Source: VSJD01 sp964617825 (GTDB taxonomy: Bacteria; Verrucomicrobiota; Kiritimatiellia; JAAZAB01). From it: 64,000 bases of DNA. Location of the stretch: positions 18,257 to 82,256 of the forward strand of contig CAZTWL010000018.1 in assembly GCA_964617825.1 (NCBI GenBank). Reading direction: 5' to 3'. The translations under genes were made by a program, and so were the position numbers. Below, one piece after another: positions 51,950 to 60,930 of the stretch. The notes under the pieces were generated by a model. The model was given only the letters and a program-made list of their open reading frames with translations, was not told the origin of the DNA and did no database searches. Position 1 is the stretch's first letter, and each line of letters opens with the position of its first letter.

Positions 51950-53815
51950 TTAAAAATAGACCGAGGCCGTAGCCAGGAAATTATATTGATGGCTCATCCC
52001 GACGCGGTCCACGGTCTTTTCCTCAAGCTCCGGGATGGTTCTGTCCTTTCCGCCGTCCAGTTCCTGCAAACGCCGGTCGAGCTCGCGCCACCGGGCAGCC
52101 TGTCCGGCCAGTCTGATCTGCATGACCTCATATCCGAAAGTCTTGTTTCTTGCATACCACAGTTGGCGAAAGTTCTTTTCATAATCAGCCAGGGCCTTGA
52201 TTTCCCGCGCAATCAATTTGCGGGCCGCGGTCAATTGCTGCTTTTTGCGTGTTTTGTAGGCGGCGGCCACGGCCAAATTGGCCTGGATCTTGATTTTCAG
52301 CAGGGCAATCAACTCCCGGATGTTTCGAATGCTACCAGCGCCGCCGTTCGGGTATTTGCTCAGCGCGGCTTCGAGTCGACGGTAGTGCTGTTCGCTTTTT
52401 GTCCAGAAATTCGGGCCGGAAATTACTTCCTGTTCCTTGCGGTAAATTCCAAGCAGCGGATCGTCCCAAAGCAACTCCGTCGCGGAGAGATTGCCTTTTT
52501 CTATGACGTGCGTGATTTCCGACGCAATTACGTGCGCCTTGTAACTGCCATTGCAAATGGCGGCGAATTTTTTCTCGAGCATTTTTTCGCCGGGCTCGCC
52601 GGCGCCGAAAACTTTTTCCGCGGCATAGCAGGCTCCCGCCAGGGCGGAACTCCAATCGCAAAATGCGCCGTCATCGCCCCACATCGTGAAAACGATTTCA
52701 TCGACCTTTTCCTGGCGGCAGGCCTCGATGCAGGGGCGTACCGTTTCCATGGTTTGGCGGTGGTTGTGCCAGAATACCGGCCACGTCCAGATTCCCGAGG
52801 CCATGAATGGAATCGAGCCTAGTTTGAGATGCTGCCGAATCATGGATCGGTAAAATTCCCTGTCTTTATGATAGTAATCCCAGTAAGACAACTGGACTTC
52901 GCGCGGAATTTTGTCGATTATATCCTGCGGTGTTGAGGAGGAAGTGTTGTAGTAATCCATGTTCTTGTTGGCCATCCGGAAAAACATGTCCGACCAGATT
53001 ATCGGCTTAAGCTTCCGTCGGTTGCATTCGCCCACCACCCGGTTCAGGTGGTCAATGTAAATGTCGAAGGGCCGCCGGTATCCGTTCAAATCCATGTAGC
53101 GCCCGCGACCCAGGTTATGGGTTTCATCCATGCCGAGGTGAATCCGCCGGCTTTTGAAAACGCTGCCATAGAAATCCAGCATCTTGTTGATCAATTCGTA
53201 GGATTTTTCCTCCGTGGTCAATAGTTCCGCGTAAGTATCTTTTATCCCTCCGTATCGCGGCCAGCGCAAGACCGGCTCAAGGTGGCCGAGCGCCTGGATG
53301 CAGCCGACCATTTCAATTCCCAGCCGCGCCGCATATGCGTCAATTTCCTTCAATTCCGCGGCGGTGTAACGGCCGCGGAGGTAGCCGAAACATTCCTCGC
53401 CGGGCAATTCATAAGTGTCCTTGGTGTAAAGCATCATCAGATTGTAACCCATCAGTGCGGAGCGGCGCAGCCATTCCTTCAAATAGTCGACCTTCATGAC
53501 GGCATTGCGGCAGCAGTCGAGCATCAATCCGGCAGTTTTGAAGGTCGTTTCTTCCTCAATGGTCTGGTTGTTGTCGACAGTTCCGGAGAGCAACATGCCG
53601 ATGCCGCGTGCAATCAGGTTGAGTGTTCGCCCGGTGACTTCCGCCTGCCCGCTTTTAAGGCTGACTCGCAACCCGTCGCCACAAAGGCTCGGCGTAAGTT
53701 TCAGGCCGTTGCCGTTTTCAACGATCGGGTAATGTTCGCCGAGAGTGACCAGCAGATCACGGAGCTCCGGGCTTTTCACGGTATCCCTGCTCCAAGTCAG
53801 AACTTGTTTTTTCAT
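51950..53815 (-). CDS. GH20-type beta-N-acetylhexosaminidase-like enzyme
   Basis: A 621-residue protein without a signal peptide. An N-terminal small domain (about 1-85) is followed by the GH20-like TIM barrel: TAGLMLDCCRNAVMKVDYLKEWLR, QALGHLEPVLRW and LGMDETHNLGRGRY, with Asp230-Glu231 as the acid/base pair. The C-terminal helical part (about 470-600) is long. GH20 enzymes release N-acetylglucosamine or N-acetylgalactosamine by substrate-assisted catalysis. This type resembles cytoplasmic HexD-like enzymes. Located with GKRP/MurQ-like, IclR and Pfk genes, suggesting amino-sugar breakdown. The start at 53815 is chosen from the aligned domain; an earlier Met is 11 residues upstream. Confidence 0.85.
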   Translation of the reverse strand: MKKQVLTWSRDTVKSPELRDLLVTLGEHYPIVENGNGLKLTPSLCGDGLRVSLKSGQAEVTGRTLNLIARGIGMLLSGTVDNNQTIEEETTFKTAGLMLDCCRNAVMKVDYLKEWLRRSALMGYNLMMLYTKDTYELPGEECFGYLRGRYTAAELKEIDAYAARLGIEMVGCIQALGHLEPVLRWPRYGGIKDTYAELLTTEEKSYELINKMLDFYGSVFKSRRIHLGMDETHNLGRGRYMDLNGYRRPFDIYIDHLNRVVGECNRRKLKPIIWSDMFFRMANKNMDYYNTSSSTPQDIIDKIPREVQLSYWDYYHKDREFYRSMIRQHLKLGSIPFMASGIWTWPVFWHNHRQTMETVRPCIEACRQEKVDEIVFTMWGDDGAFCDWSSALAGACYAAEKVFGAGEPGEKMLEKKFAAICNGSYKAHVIASEITHVIEKGNLSATELLWDDPLLGIYRKEQEVISGPNFWTKSEQHYRRLEAALSKYPNGGAGSIRNIRELIALLKIKIQANLAVAAAYKTRKKQQLTAARKLIAREIKALADYEKNFRQLWYARNKTFGYEVMQIRLAGQAARWRELDRRLQELDGGKDRTIPELEEKTVDRVGMSHQYNFLATASVYF

Positions 53816-53960
53816 GGTTTTGCCTTTCGCTTTTGCTTGTTTTATCAAAAAGTTTCTTTGCCAGCCGAACAGCGCGTGTTTTCTAAGCTCGTTGTTGCCC
53901 GGGATGGTTGCCTTGCCGTCGAGTGCCAGTGGATAACCATAAAAATATGCCCGGATAGGT

Positions 53961-55718
53961 TTATTTGGACCTTAATCTTTTTATTGTGTATTGGACCGGC
54001 GAAGGTTTGGCCTTGTTCGAAAAATCCAGTTTTTCCATTTCAGCCAAGGTTTCATGCAGGGCATAGCAGGCGTCGCGGTAACTGATTCCGCAAAGCTCGG
54101 CGATCAAACGGATGCCGCGGTCGCGCAGCTTCTTGTTGCTGACCTCAACCCAGCTCATCCAGTTCCCGGCGACCCGTCCCATGACGATCATGGTCGCGGT
54201 TGAAATGATGTTTAAGGTCAGCTTTACGGCAAGATGTTCGATTATTCGCAAGGCCGATCCGGGCGTCGAATACTTTATCCGGAAATCCGCCGGCCATTTG
54301 CCGTCGCCGATGACCAGGGTGATTCGACGTTGAAAATTCGCGGTGGACTGCAGAAATGCCTCGTTGAAGGCCGTGAAATCCTTGGCGGCGGATTCCGTTC
54401 CGGAAACGACCATGATGGCGGCATTAACGGGATGGGATGTGCGCGAAGGATCCGCATCGTTGCCGATCAGGAATTTCAGCAGTTCCGGGTATGTCAGGTT
54501 GGGCGGATTGGCGACGATTTTTTCGGGTGCGCCCATTTTTCGATAGATTGCCGGTTGCCATTCAAGGCAACGCGGATGGCGCGCGAGCGTGCGTTCCCAT
54601 GTTTGCACAGTCGAATAGCGCGGATTCTTGACGAACGTCCAGGAGGGTGGGGCCTTGCGGTCATCGCATTTCCGGAAAGGAGGGATCATGAAAGTCGGCG
54701 CCCGTTCGGTGGTGTCGGTAAAAATGTCCAGGAGATAGTTTTCCGCAAAATAGGTGACCAATCCTTCCTGGCGGTAAAGGTCAGCTTCAATGCTAACCAT
54801 TTTGCCTGTTTCCGCAATGTTTCCCGGGGCGTTCAATTGCTTGAGCAATTGCGTGAATTCAGCGGCATAATCGTGCGTATTAATATCCAGCAGTTGCAAC
54901 TCGGAGACGGAAAGTCTGTCCTTTAGAATTTCATGGAGAATCGCTTCGAGGGCGGCGCCGGCAATCAGCTGCTCCGAAGTGGTGGCCTGCATCCTGGTTG
55001 AGCCGGCAATGGCCATCGGGCCGCAATATAAATCGAGTACCGTCACGCGCGAATCGGTAATGGCTTGGCGCGATCGCTCAATATACTTGCAGAGAATATC
55101 GGCAGGATTGTTAAACAGCAGAAAAACACGCGCGCCCCGATCGGCGGCTTCCGCGACGGTTCCGAGAACGGAAGATGTTTCACCGCCTTCGGTAATGGCA
55201 ATCAAAACGTCGTTGCTGGTGACGCCTTGTTCCCGGACCTGCTGGCGTCCGAATTCGGCAAAATCCTCAAAACTTTCCACGGATTTGATCAGCGCATAAT
55301 CGCCGCCGGTCATTATGCTGAAGACCCGGTTTTCGTAAGGTTGGATTTTGGCATAAAGCGTCGTTTGGCTTTGGCGGGTTTCGCCGAAAAACCCCCGCCA
55401 GATTGACTCCAGCAGGATGCTCAGGCGCCCCGTTGCGCCGCAACCGGAAAAAATAATATTCCCGTTTCGGCGGAGGCAGCTTGCCCCGGCCGCGACCATT
55501 TCATGGAAGGCCTTGCCGGCCAGGACTGTGGCGGCCATGGTGGCCACGTCGTAATCGACGGCCAGCAGGGTTCGTATGCCCTCCTCCAGGCTTCGCGTGA
55601 AGATCTGGTCAATGTTTTTGGTTTTGGGGTTCGATTGCTCCGTTGGCAACATGCCCAGATGAAACTGTTTTTCCTCGTTAAGGAAATATTCCGCGGCGCG
55701 CTGTGCTTTGTTGGTCAT
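53961..55718 (-). CDS. GKRP/MurQ-like double-SIS-domain protein
   Basis: A 585-residue protein with two sugar-isomerase (SIS) halves. The first (about 60-290) holds FSGCGATGRLSILLESIW and ITEGGETSSVLGTVAEA; the second (about 400-530) is more diverged, and a helical tail (about 530-585) follows. This double-length plan is that of animal glucokinase regulatory protein and its bacterial homologues; MurQ etherases are half this size. It may cleave N-acetylmuramate-6-phosphate to N-acetylglucosamine-6-phosphate or bind sugar phosphates as a regulator. AAGGAAA precedes the ATG. The gene follows iclR and precedes the GH20 gene. Confidence 0.82.
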   Translation of the reverse strand: MTNKAQRAAEYFLNEEKQFHLGMLPTEQSNPKTKNIDQIFTRSLEEGIRTLLAVDYDVATMAATVLAGKAFHEMVAAGASCLRRNGNIIFSGCGATGRLSILLESIWRGFFGETRQSQTTLYAKIQPYENRVFSIMTGGDYALIKSVESFEDFAEFGRQQVREQGVTSNDVLIAITEGGETSSVLGTVAEAADRGARVFLLFNNPADILCKYIERSRQAITDSRVTVLDLYCGPMAIAGSTRMQATTSEQLIAGAALEAILHEILKDRLSVSELQLLDINTHDYAAEFTQLLKQLNAPGNIAETGKMVSIEADLYRQEGLVTYFAENYLLDIFTDTTERAPTFMIPPFRKCDDRKAPPSWTFVKNPRYSTVQTWERTLARHPRCLEWQPAIYRKMGAPEKIVANPPNLTYPELLKFLIGNDADPSRTSHPVNAAIMVVSGTESAAKDFTAFNEAFLQSTANFQRRITLVIGDGKWPADFRIKYSTPGSALRIIEHLAVKLTLNIISTATMIVMGRVAGNWMSWVEVSNKKLRDRGIRLIAELCGISYRDACYALHETLAEMEKLDFSNKAKPSPVQYTIKRLRSK

Positions 55719-55777
55719 TTTGTTTTCCTTGAAACGTCACCCGGTTTTGCGGATCTGAAGATCAGACGTTAGCCGGT

Positions 55778-56515
55778 TTATTGCAATGCCTGATTCCTGA
55801 ATTTGTCTTCGATCTGCTTGGCCGCTTCCAGCGTGGCCTTGAGCGCATCTTCACAAGCGATGCTGTTTGTTCCGTAACCGATTGCGGCAGGCGGAAGATT
55901 GGCTGGCCGCACCAGGGCGCCGATGATCCATAATCCGGATCCAGGATCGCGAAAATTGACATAGCCGGCGGCCTTGATCGCTTGCAACTCTTTCTGAAAA
56001 ACCGGCAGGTCGACAGGCTTGCCGGAATTATCTTTAAGTCCGAATTGCTCCTGAATCCCGGCTAAAGTTGAATCCGGAGCCATTGAAAGGAGCAGCCGGC
56101 CCGTGGCGGTTGTATAGAAATCGTGCCAATAACGTGTTTGCAGCTGAATATTTCTGCGGCTGTCTGCGCTGTAATGATAAAGGATATAACGGTAGCTATT
56201 GTCCATAACCGAGATATTCACCACCGCTTGGACTTTATGTGCCAGTATTTTAATCGGATCAATGGCGGCCTCGATCAATTGCCCATATTTCCAGTAATGC
56301 CGGTCGGAAAAGGTGAAAACCGCCGGTCCCGGTACATATCCAGCCCGGCGGGAAACATGTTCAAGATAGCCCAGGGCGGTGAATTCTTGCATGATCCGCA
56401 CGCAAGTGGCGGCATTCAGGTGCAACTTTGCGGCGACTTCGCTGGGCGTCACCGGGCTGTTTTTGTGGTTAACGATATACTCAAGAATCTCTAGCGCTTT
56501 TTTTAATGATTTCAT
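55778..56515 (-). CDS. IclR family transcriptional regulator
   Basis: A 245-residue regulator. An N-terminal winged helix-turn-helix (about 1-60: ALEILEYIVNHKNSPVTPSEVAAKLHLNAATCVRIM) precedes the ligand-binding domain with WHDFYTTATGRLLLSMAPD. IclR proteins control catabolic genes in response to small acids or sugars. The start at 56515 gives the family N-terminus; no ribosome binding site is seen. It is first in a minus-strand run with the GKRP/MurQ-like, GH20 and pfk genes, so it probably regulates them. Two direct repeats lie just upstream. Confidence 0.88.
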   Translation of the reverse strand: MKSLKKALEILEYIVNHKNSPVTPSEVAAKLHLNAATCVRIMQEFTALGYLEHVSRRAGYVPGPAVFTFSDRHYWKYGQLIEAAIDPIKILAHKVQAVVNISVMDNSYRYILYHYSADSRRNIQLQTRYWHDFYTTATGRLLLSMAPDSTLAGIQEQFGLKDNSGKPVDLPVFQKELQAIKAAGYVNFRDPGSGLWIIGALVRPANLPPAAIGYGTNSIACEDALKATLEAAKQIEDKFRNQALQ

Positions 56516-56570
56516 TATATGAAATAAGAAAATTGAATAAATCAATATAAATATCGCTATGAGAAATAAG
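56516..56570. promoter_or_regulatory. Possible IclR operator: two 13-base direct repeats
   Basis: TATATGAAATAAG (56516-56528) and TATGAGAAATAAG (56558-56570) match at 11 of 13 positions and are 42 bases apart, about four helical turns. The first touches the iclR start codon. The surrounding sequence is AT-rich. Binding by IclR is inference. Confidence 0.35.
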
Positions 56571-56693
56571 GTATCAGGTCGATTGACGATGTCAACGTTA
56601 AAAAAATCATCAATAGAATATTATGAGAGGCTCTGTCGAACGCTTGAGAATGACCTTGTTTCTTGAAGCCATAGTTATTATATATGTTGCGCT

Positions 56694-58037
56694 ATGCAAT
56701 CACCTCAACGGCTTGAATCGGATAGCGCCATGACCCGGCGGCGTTTTATCTGGCTCTCGGCAACGGGCCTTGTAGCCGTGCTGGCCGGTTGTGCCACGGA
56801 TCCGGTGACGGGCAAAAAGCAGTTTATGTTGATGTCGGAAGCCGGCGAGGTCGGGGCCGATAAGGAAAATTCTCCCCACCAGATTTCAGCCGATTACGGC
56901 GCCTTGCAGAATCCCGCTTTGAACGGGTATATCGCGTCCGTGGGCAATTCGTTGTCCTCGAAATCCCATCGTCCGGCTATGCCATACACCTTCCGGGGCG
57001 TCAACGCCGTGTATGTGAATGCCTACGCGTTTCCGGCCGGCACCATTGCCGTAACGCGCGGAATGCTGGTCGACTTGCAGAGCGAGTCCGAATTGGCGGC
57101 ACTGGTTGGCCATGAGATCGGGCATGTCTGTGCCCGGCATGCCGCCGAACAAGCGACTACCGGCATGCTGGCTTCCCTTGCGGTGACGGGGCTGACGGCC
57201 TTTGTCCAATATCAGTTCGATGGGTACGGTGACTTGACTTCCGGACTGGGCCAGGTGGCCGCCGGCGCGCTCCTGGCGCGCTACAGTCGCGCGGACGAGC
57301 GCGAGGCCGATGCGCTTTCGCTGGAATATATGACCCGCGCCGGTTATAACCCCGAAGGTTGCGTTGGTCTTATGGATATCCTGCGCAAGCTCTCCAAGGA
57401 TAAACCCAACTGTATTGAAATGCTGTTTGCCACGCATCCCATGAGCGAAGAGCGCTATCGGACGGCGGTGGAAGCGGTGCGGACGAAATACGCCGCCGCC
57501 AAAAATAATCCGATGAACCGCGAGCGGTATATGGATACGATGTCGCCGCTAAGGGCCATAAAGGGCGCGATCGACCAGATGCAGAACGGGACCAAGTCCA
57601 TGAGCGCCGGCAAGTACGATGAGGCTGCGGCTTGTTTTATAAACGGCTTGCGCCAGGCGCCCAACGACTATGCCGGACTGTTAATGCTGGCCCGCTGCCG
57701 TTTGCTGCAGAAAAATGGCGCCGAGGCCGGCCGTCTGGCGCAGGAAGCGAAAGCCAGTTATCCCGGTGAAGCACAGGCGGTCTTTGTTTCCGGAATGGCC
57801 AAGATCCAGACACGCTCCTTCGATGCCGCCTTTCAAGAGTTTTCCAGCTACGAATCGCTTTTGCCCGGCAACCCGAACACGACCTATTTCAAGGGCTATT
57901 CCATGGAAGGCGCCGGCCGCCGCCAGCCCGCCGCCGAAAATTACCAGCGCTATCTTAACTCGGTCACCCAGGGTGAGTATGCCGAGCATGCCTACCAGAA
58001 ATTGGTCGAGTGGGGGTATGTGAAGAAAGGCGCTTGA
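56694..58037 (+). CDS. M48 metallopeptidase lipoprotein with TPR-like C-terminus
   Basis: A 447-residue protein. The signal region has an arginine-rich TRRRFIWL and a lipobox VLAGC (Cys33 counted from the first ATG). The M48 motif HEIGH is His140-Glu141-His144; the third ligand lies in the DEREADALSLEY helix. A C-terminal region (about 300-440) is built of TPR-like helices (AGKYDEAAACFINGLRQAP). This is the BepA/YfgC architecture: an envelope peptidase and chaperone for outer-membrane assembly. An alternative start at 56730 gives a more usual signal peptide length. Divergent from iclR; convergent with AraC. Confidence 0.9.
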   Translation: MQSPQRLESDSAMTRRRFIWLSATGLVAVLAGCATDPVTGKKQFMLMSEAGEVGADKENSPHQISADYGALQNPALNGYIASVGNSLSSKSHRPAMPYTFRGVNAVYVNAYAFPAGTIAVTRGMLVDLQSESELAALVGHEIGHVCARHAAEQATTGMLASLAVTGLTAFVQYQFDGYGDLTSGLGQVAAGALLARYSRADEREADALSLEYMTRAGYNPEGCVGLMDILRKLSKDKPNCIEMLFATHPMSEERYRTAVEAVRTKYAAAKNNPMNRERYMDTMSPLRAIKGAIDQMQNGTKSMSAGKYDEAAACFINGLRQAPNDYAGLLMLARCRLLQKNGAEAGRLAQEAKASYPGEAQAVFVSGMAKIQTRSFDAAFQEFSSYESLLPGNPNTTYFKGYSMEGAGRRQPAAENYQRYLNSVTQGEYAEHAYQKLVEWGYVKKGA

Positions 58038-58048
58038 AGACAGATGCC

Positions 58049-58085
58049 GGATCGGCGAAGGCGGCGCCTGCCATCCGCGCTTTTT
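58049..58085 (+). terminator. Possible terminator after the M48-TPR gene
   Basis: An imperfect hairpin (GGAT..GGC..AGGC with GCCT..GCC..ATCC, 58049-58076) is followed by GCGCTTTTT. Bulges reduce confidence. Confidence 0.4.
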
Positions 58086-58137
58086 CCGTGTGCGCTTAGG
58101 ACCTGGCAGAACCTTGACTCCGCGCGAGACGCCGTCG

Positions 58138-59037
58138 TTATTTTTTCGTCTTTTGCGCGTCGATGCGGAAGGGCCGGTACCAGCGTGAAAACGCAGCCGG
58201 ACAGGAAAATCCCAGTTCGGTTGCCATAGTCTTGTGCGACTGACCGCGAGCCAGTCCCGCCTCGACCTTCCCGATCCGGGCCTGGTTGATAAAGTTATGC
58301 ACGGAATGACCGGTGTATTCCTTAAACAAACGTAAAAAATGGAATTTGCTGTATCCGGCAATCTGGGCCAGATTTTCCAGGTCGCCGTCGCGCCCGCCTG
58401 TTTTTCGAAGATGGCGGCAGATGGCCTCGATTTTTTCACGCTGGAACCGATGCTGTTGATCGCCTGCCGTATCGCGATAGCCTTTTTCGACGAGCGCGGC
58501 GACGACTTTTGCCAGCGCCGCCAGCAAGTGCAGGCGGACCAGTTCAGCGGGAAGCTCCGCTCCGAAGGCCGCAGATGTTCCCTGACGCCAGAGACCGGCA
58601 TGATCAAGATCGACGAGACAATCAATATTGCTGCGCACCCGGATGCGGCCATGGCGACAATCCAAAAGACGGGCCATGGCCTTGTCCTCAACAAAGGCAA
58701 TCCATAACCATGTGGTGGTCGGGGTCCAGGGCGGGTAGCCGACATCGTGCGTCAGTTCCGGATCGAATACGAATGCCGATCCGGGGCCGCACGGATAAAT
58801 TTGTTGGTTGAAGCCGTAGACGGCATGGCCGCGTAGCCCGATCATCACTTCGGGATAGGCGTGCGCGTGCTGGTGCGATGCCATCCAGCGGCGGTGCCGG
58901 GAAACGGCGCGCGCTTGGAGATCGGTCCAACGCGCGCTTACCAGTTTCCAAGAGCGGATATCGAGCAGCACGGGCAGTATATGGTCGTCAAAGAGTCGGT
59001 TTTTCATCGCAATATCGGTTAACTTATTCGCAAGCAT
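58138..59037 (-). CDS. AraC family regulator, likely of the DegT aminotransferase gene
   Basis: A 299-residue protein with a cupin-like sensing half (HQHAHAYPEVMIGLRGHAVYGFNQQIYPCGPGSAFVFDPELTHDVGYP) and a C-terminal AraC DNA-binding pair (LENLAQIAGYSKFHFLRLFKEYTGHSVHNFI..). It is divergent from the DegT gene (116 bases). Met1 or Met11 (59007) may be the true start; neither has a ribosome binding site. Confidence 0.9.
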   Translation of the reverse strand: MLANKLTDIAMKNRLFDDHILPVLLDIRSWKLVSARWTDLQARAVSRHRRWMASHQHAHAYPEVMIGLRGHAVYGFNQQIYPCGPGSAFVFDPELTHDVGYPPWTPTTTWLWIAFVEDKAMARLLDCRHGRIRVRSNIDCLVDLDHAGLWRQGTSAAFGAELPAELVRLHLLAALAKVVAALVEKGYRDTAGDQQHRFQREKIEAICRHLRKTGGRDGDLENLAQIAGYSKFHFLRLFKEYTGHSVHNFINQARIGKVEAGLARGQSHKTMATELGFSCPAAFSRWYRPFRIDAQKTKK

Positions 59038-59153
59038 GGTTGTTTGCGCTTATGAGTAAGAATGCTACATTAAAAGCCAAAGCGCAAGTATCATGAAGTC
59101 ATTAAATTTAAAAATCCGGATGCGGGGATCGATAATCACGGGAGGGACCAGGT

Positions 59154-60419
59154 ATGCGCAGTAAAAAAAATAATGTGCTGGCGTTGGCAGGCGGGGAAGC
59201 CGCCGTGACGGTGAAATGTCCGCCCTGGCCGGTAACGGGACGGCAGGAATTGGCTTGGATGGCCGAAGTCGTGCGCAGCGGCAAATGGAGTTGGATGGGT
59301 CCGCATGAGCAGGCGTTTTGCAAAGATTACGCCGCCTTCATTGGCAGCAAATATTGCGCTTGCTTGGCCAATGGCACGGTAACGCTCCAATGTGCGTTGC
59401 AGGCCGTAGGCGTCAAACCGGGCGACGAGGTTATTGTTCCCGGATTAACCTGGGTGGCGACGGCCCAGGCGGCGCTGGATATCGGCGCCAACGTTGTCAT
59501 GGTGGATATCGATCCGGAAACGCTCTGTATCGACCCTCCGGCGATCGAGCGGGCGGTTACGCCCAAAACGAAGGCCATTATTCCTGTTCATCTTTACGGG
59601 TGCATGTGCGACATGGATGCGATCATGAAAATTGCGCGCCGGCACAAGCTCAAGGTGGTCGAGGATGTTGCGCACCAGCACGGCAGCCGTTGGCGCAACC
59701 GGGGTGCGGGCGCCATTGGCGATGCCGGCAGTTTCTCGTTCCAGCAGAGCAAGCCATTGACAAGCGGCGAGGGTGGCGCAGTGACCTGCAACGACAAGGA
59801 GGTCTACGATACGGTTTTTGCGCTCAAACAGGTTGGTTGGGGGCCGGATTGGAAACCGGCCAATCATTATGGACATAATTACCGTATCACCGAGATGCAG
59901 GCGGTGCTCCTGAGGGGCGGTCTGCGGCGGCTGGCCGGCCAGACGGCGCGCCGTGACGACAATGCGCAATATCTGGCCGCGGGTCTGCGCAAACTCGGCG
60001 GCCCCTTGCGCGCTGCGCGCCGTGATCCACGGGTTACGCGCCAGGCTTATTATGCCATGACGCTTTTCTTCGATCCGTCCCAGGCCGGCGGTGTTACCCG
60101 GTCCGAATATCTAGGCGCCTTGTCTGAAGAGCATTGCCGCCTAGAATTGCCCTATGCGCCGGTCTATGCCAATCCGCTGTTAAACCTGTATGACGCCACC
60201 AGTCCGGTTCCGTTCCGCGATCGCAAGGAAATTCAGGACTATCGGACACTGAACCTGCCCGGTGTCGAACAGGGCGTTAGCAAAACCGGCCTGATTCTAA
60301 AGCATCAGCATTTGCTTGGTTCTCGGATTTATATGGATCAGATTCTGAAGGCCGTTGCCAAGGTTAACGACAGGCTTGAAGAGCTACCGGAACTTTGCCG
60401 GAAACGGGCGGGGAAATAA
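59154..60419 (+). CDS. DegT/DnrJ/EryC1/StrS family aminotransferase
   Basis: A 421-residue PLP enzyme. PLP lysine is Lys200 in SFSFQQSKPLTSGEGG; other motifs are GLTWVATAQAALDIGANVV, VEDVAHQHGSRW and HYGHNYRITEMQAVLL. Family members make amino sugars or amino-cyclitols by transferring an amino group to a keto-sugar; the closest type in length and motif resembles scyllo-inosose/3-keto-sugar aminotransferases, but substrate is not settled. GGAGG precedes the ATG by eight bases. The AraC gene is divergent. The next gene lies beyond a MITE-like element and 510 bases. Confidence 0.9.
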   Translation: MRSKKNNVLALAGGEAAVTVKCPPWPVTGRQELAWMAEVVRSGKWSWMGPHEQAFCKDYAAFIGSKYCACLANGTVTLQCALQAVGVKPGDEVIVPGLTWVATAQAALDIGANVVMVDIDPETLCIDPPAIERAVTPKTKAIIPVHLYGCMCDMDAIMKIARRHKLKVVEDVAHQHGSRWRNRGAGAIGDAGSFSFQQSKPLTSGEGGAVTCNDKEVYDTVFALKQVGWGPDWKPANHYGHNYRITEMQAVLLRGGLRRLAGQTARRDDNAQYLAAGLRKLGGPLRAARRDPRVTRQAYYAMTLFFDPSQAGGVTRSEYLGALSEEHCRLELPYAPVYANPLLNLYDATSPVPFRDRKEIQDYRTLNLPGVEQGVSKTGLILKHQHLLGSRIYMDQILKAVAKVNDRLEELPELCRKRAGK

Positions 60420-60671
60420 TCTCCATCTTGTTGGGAGCAGCAAAAAACGGGGAGAGAAAGCTAAACCGGCGCGAGTCGCATCAAAAGGCGCGAAACAAGG
60501 CACTGATCCCTCGATCTAGTTTGGCGCTCTTTTTGCGTCGGTTTGGCATGCTTCCTTAATGGTGGCCGTAGTCCGCATCAGAAGGCTTAGACTTTGCATT
60601 TGCAAGATGATACAAATTATTTGCAAGACCATCTATTGCTGGCTTTACGACTATCACTTAGGTTCCCAATT
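60420..60671. other. Intergenic region upstream of MITE copy B
   Basis: About 250 bases with no coding frame of interest. Together with the element and the following 62 bases this makes a 511-base gap before the large secreted-protein gene. Confidence 0.4.
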
Positions 60672-60868
60672 CACTGGCGTCCCATAGGGACGCCGAGACT
60701 GTGGGCATTTGGGCCGTAGGCTGTAGGTCGGAAATAATAATACACATTGGCAAAAAACCGGAACTCAAGTTTATGGGAACATGAGAAACGTTTTCGCTTT
60801 TTCCGTGATTTTACCTATGGTCTACAGCCTTCAGCCTACAGCCTGAGCATCCTATGGGATGCTAATGG
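60672..60868. mobile_element. MITE-like non-autonomous element, copy B
   Basis: A 197-base element. The left end has the hairpin GGCGTCCCATAGGGACGCC and the right end AGCATCCTATGGGATGCT. The stem changes are compensated on both sides, so the ends look selected for folding. The flanks are TCCCAATT at 60664-60671 and 60869-60876, a probable target-site duplication. Inner sequences are related to copy A in inverted orientation, including CTACAGCCTNCNGCCTACAG-like words and a shared CAGTTCCGG-like block. It lies in the leader of the secreted-protein gene. Confidence 0.75.
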
Positions 60869-60930
60869 TCCCAATTGATTAGTGGTATGGGGACTGCGAC
60901 GAAAACTCGATAAAGGAGGTATCGCTTATC

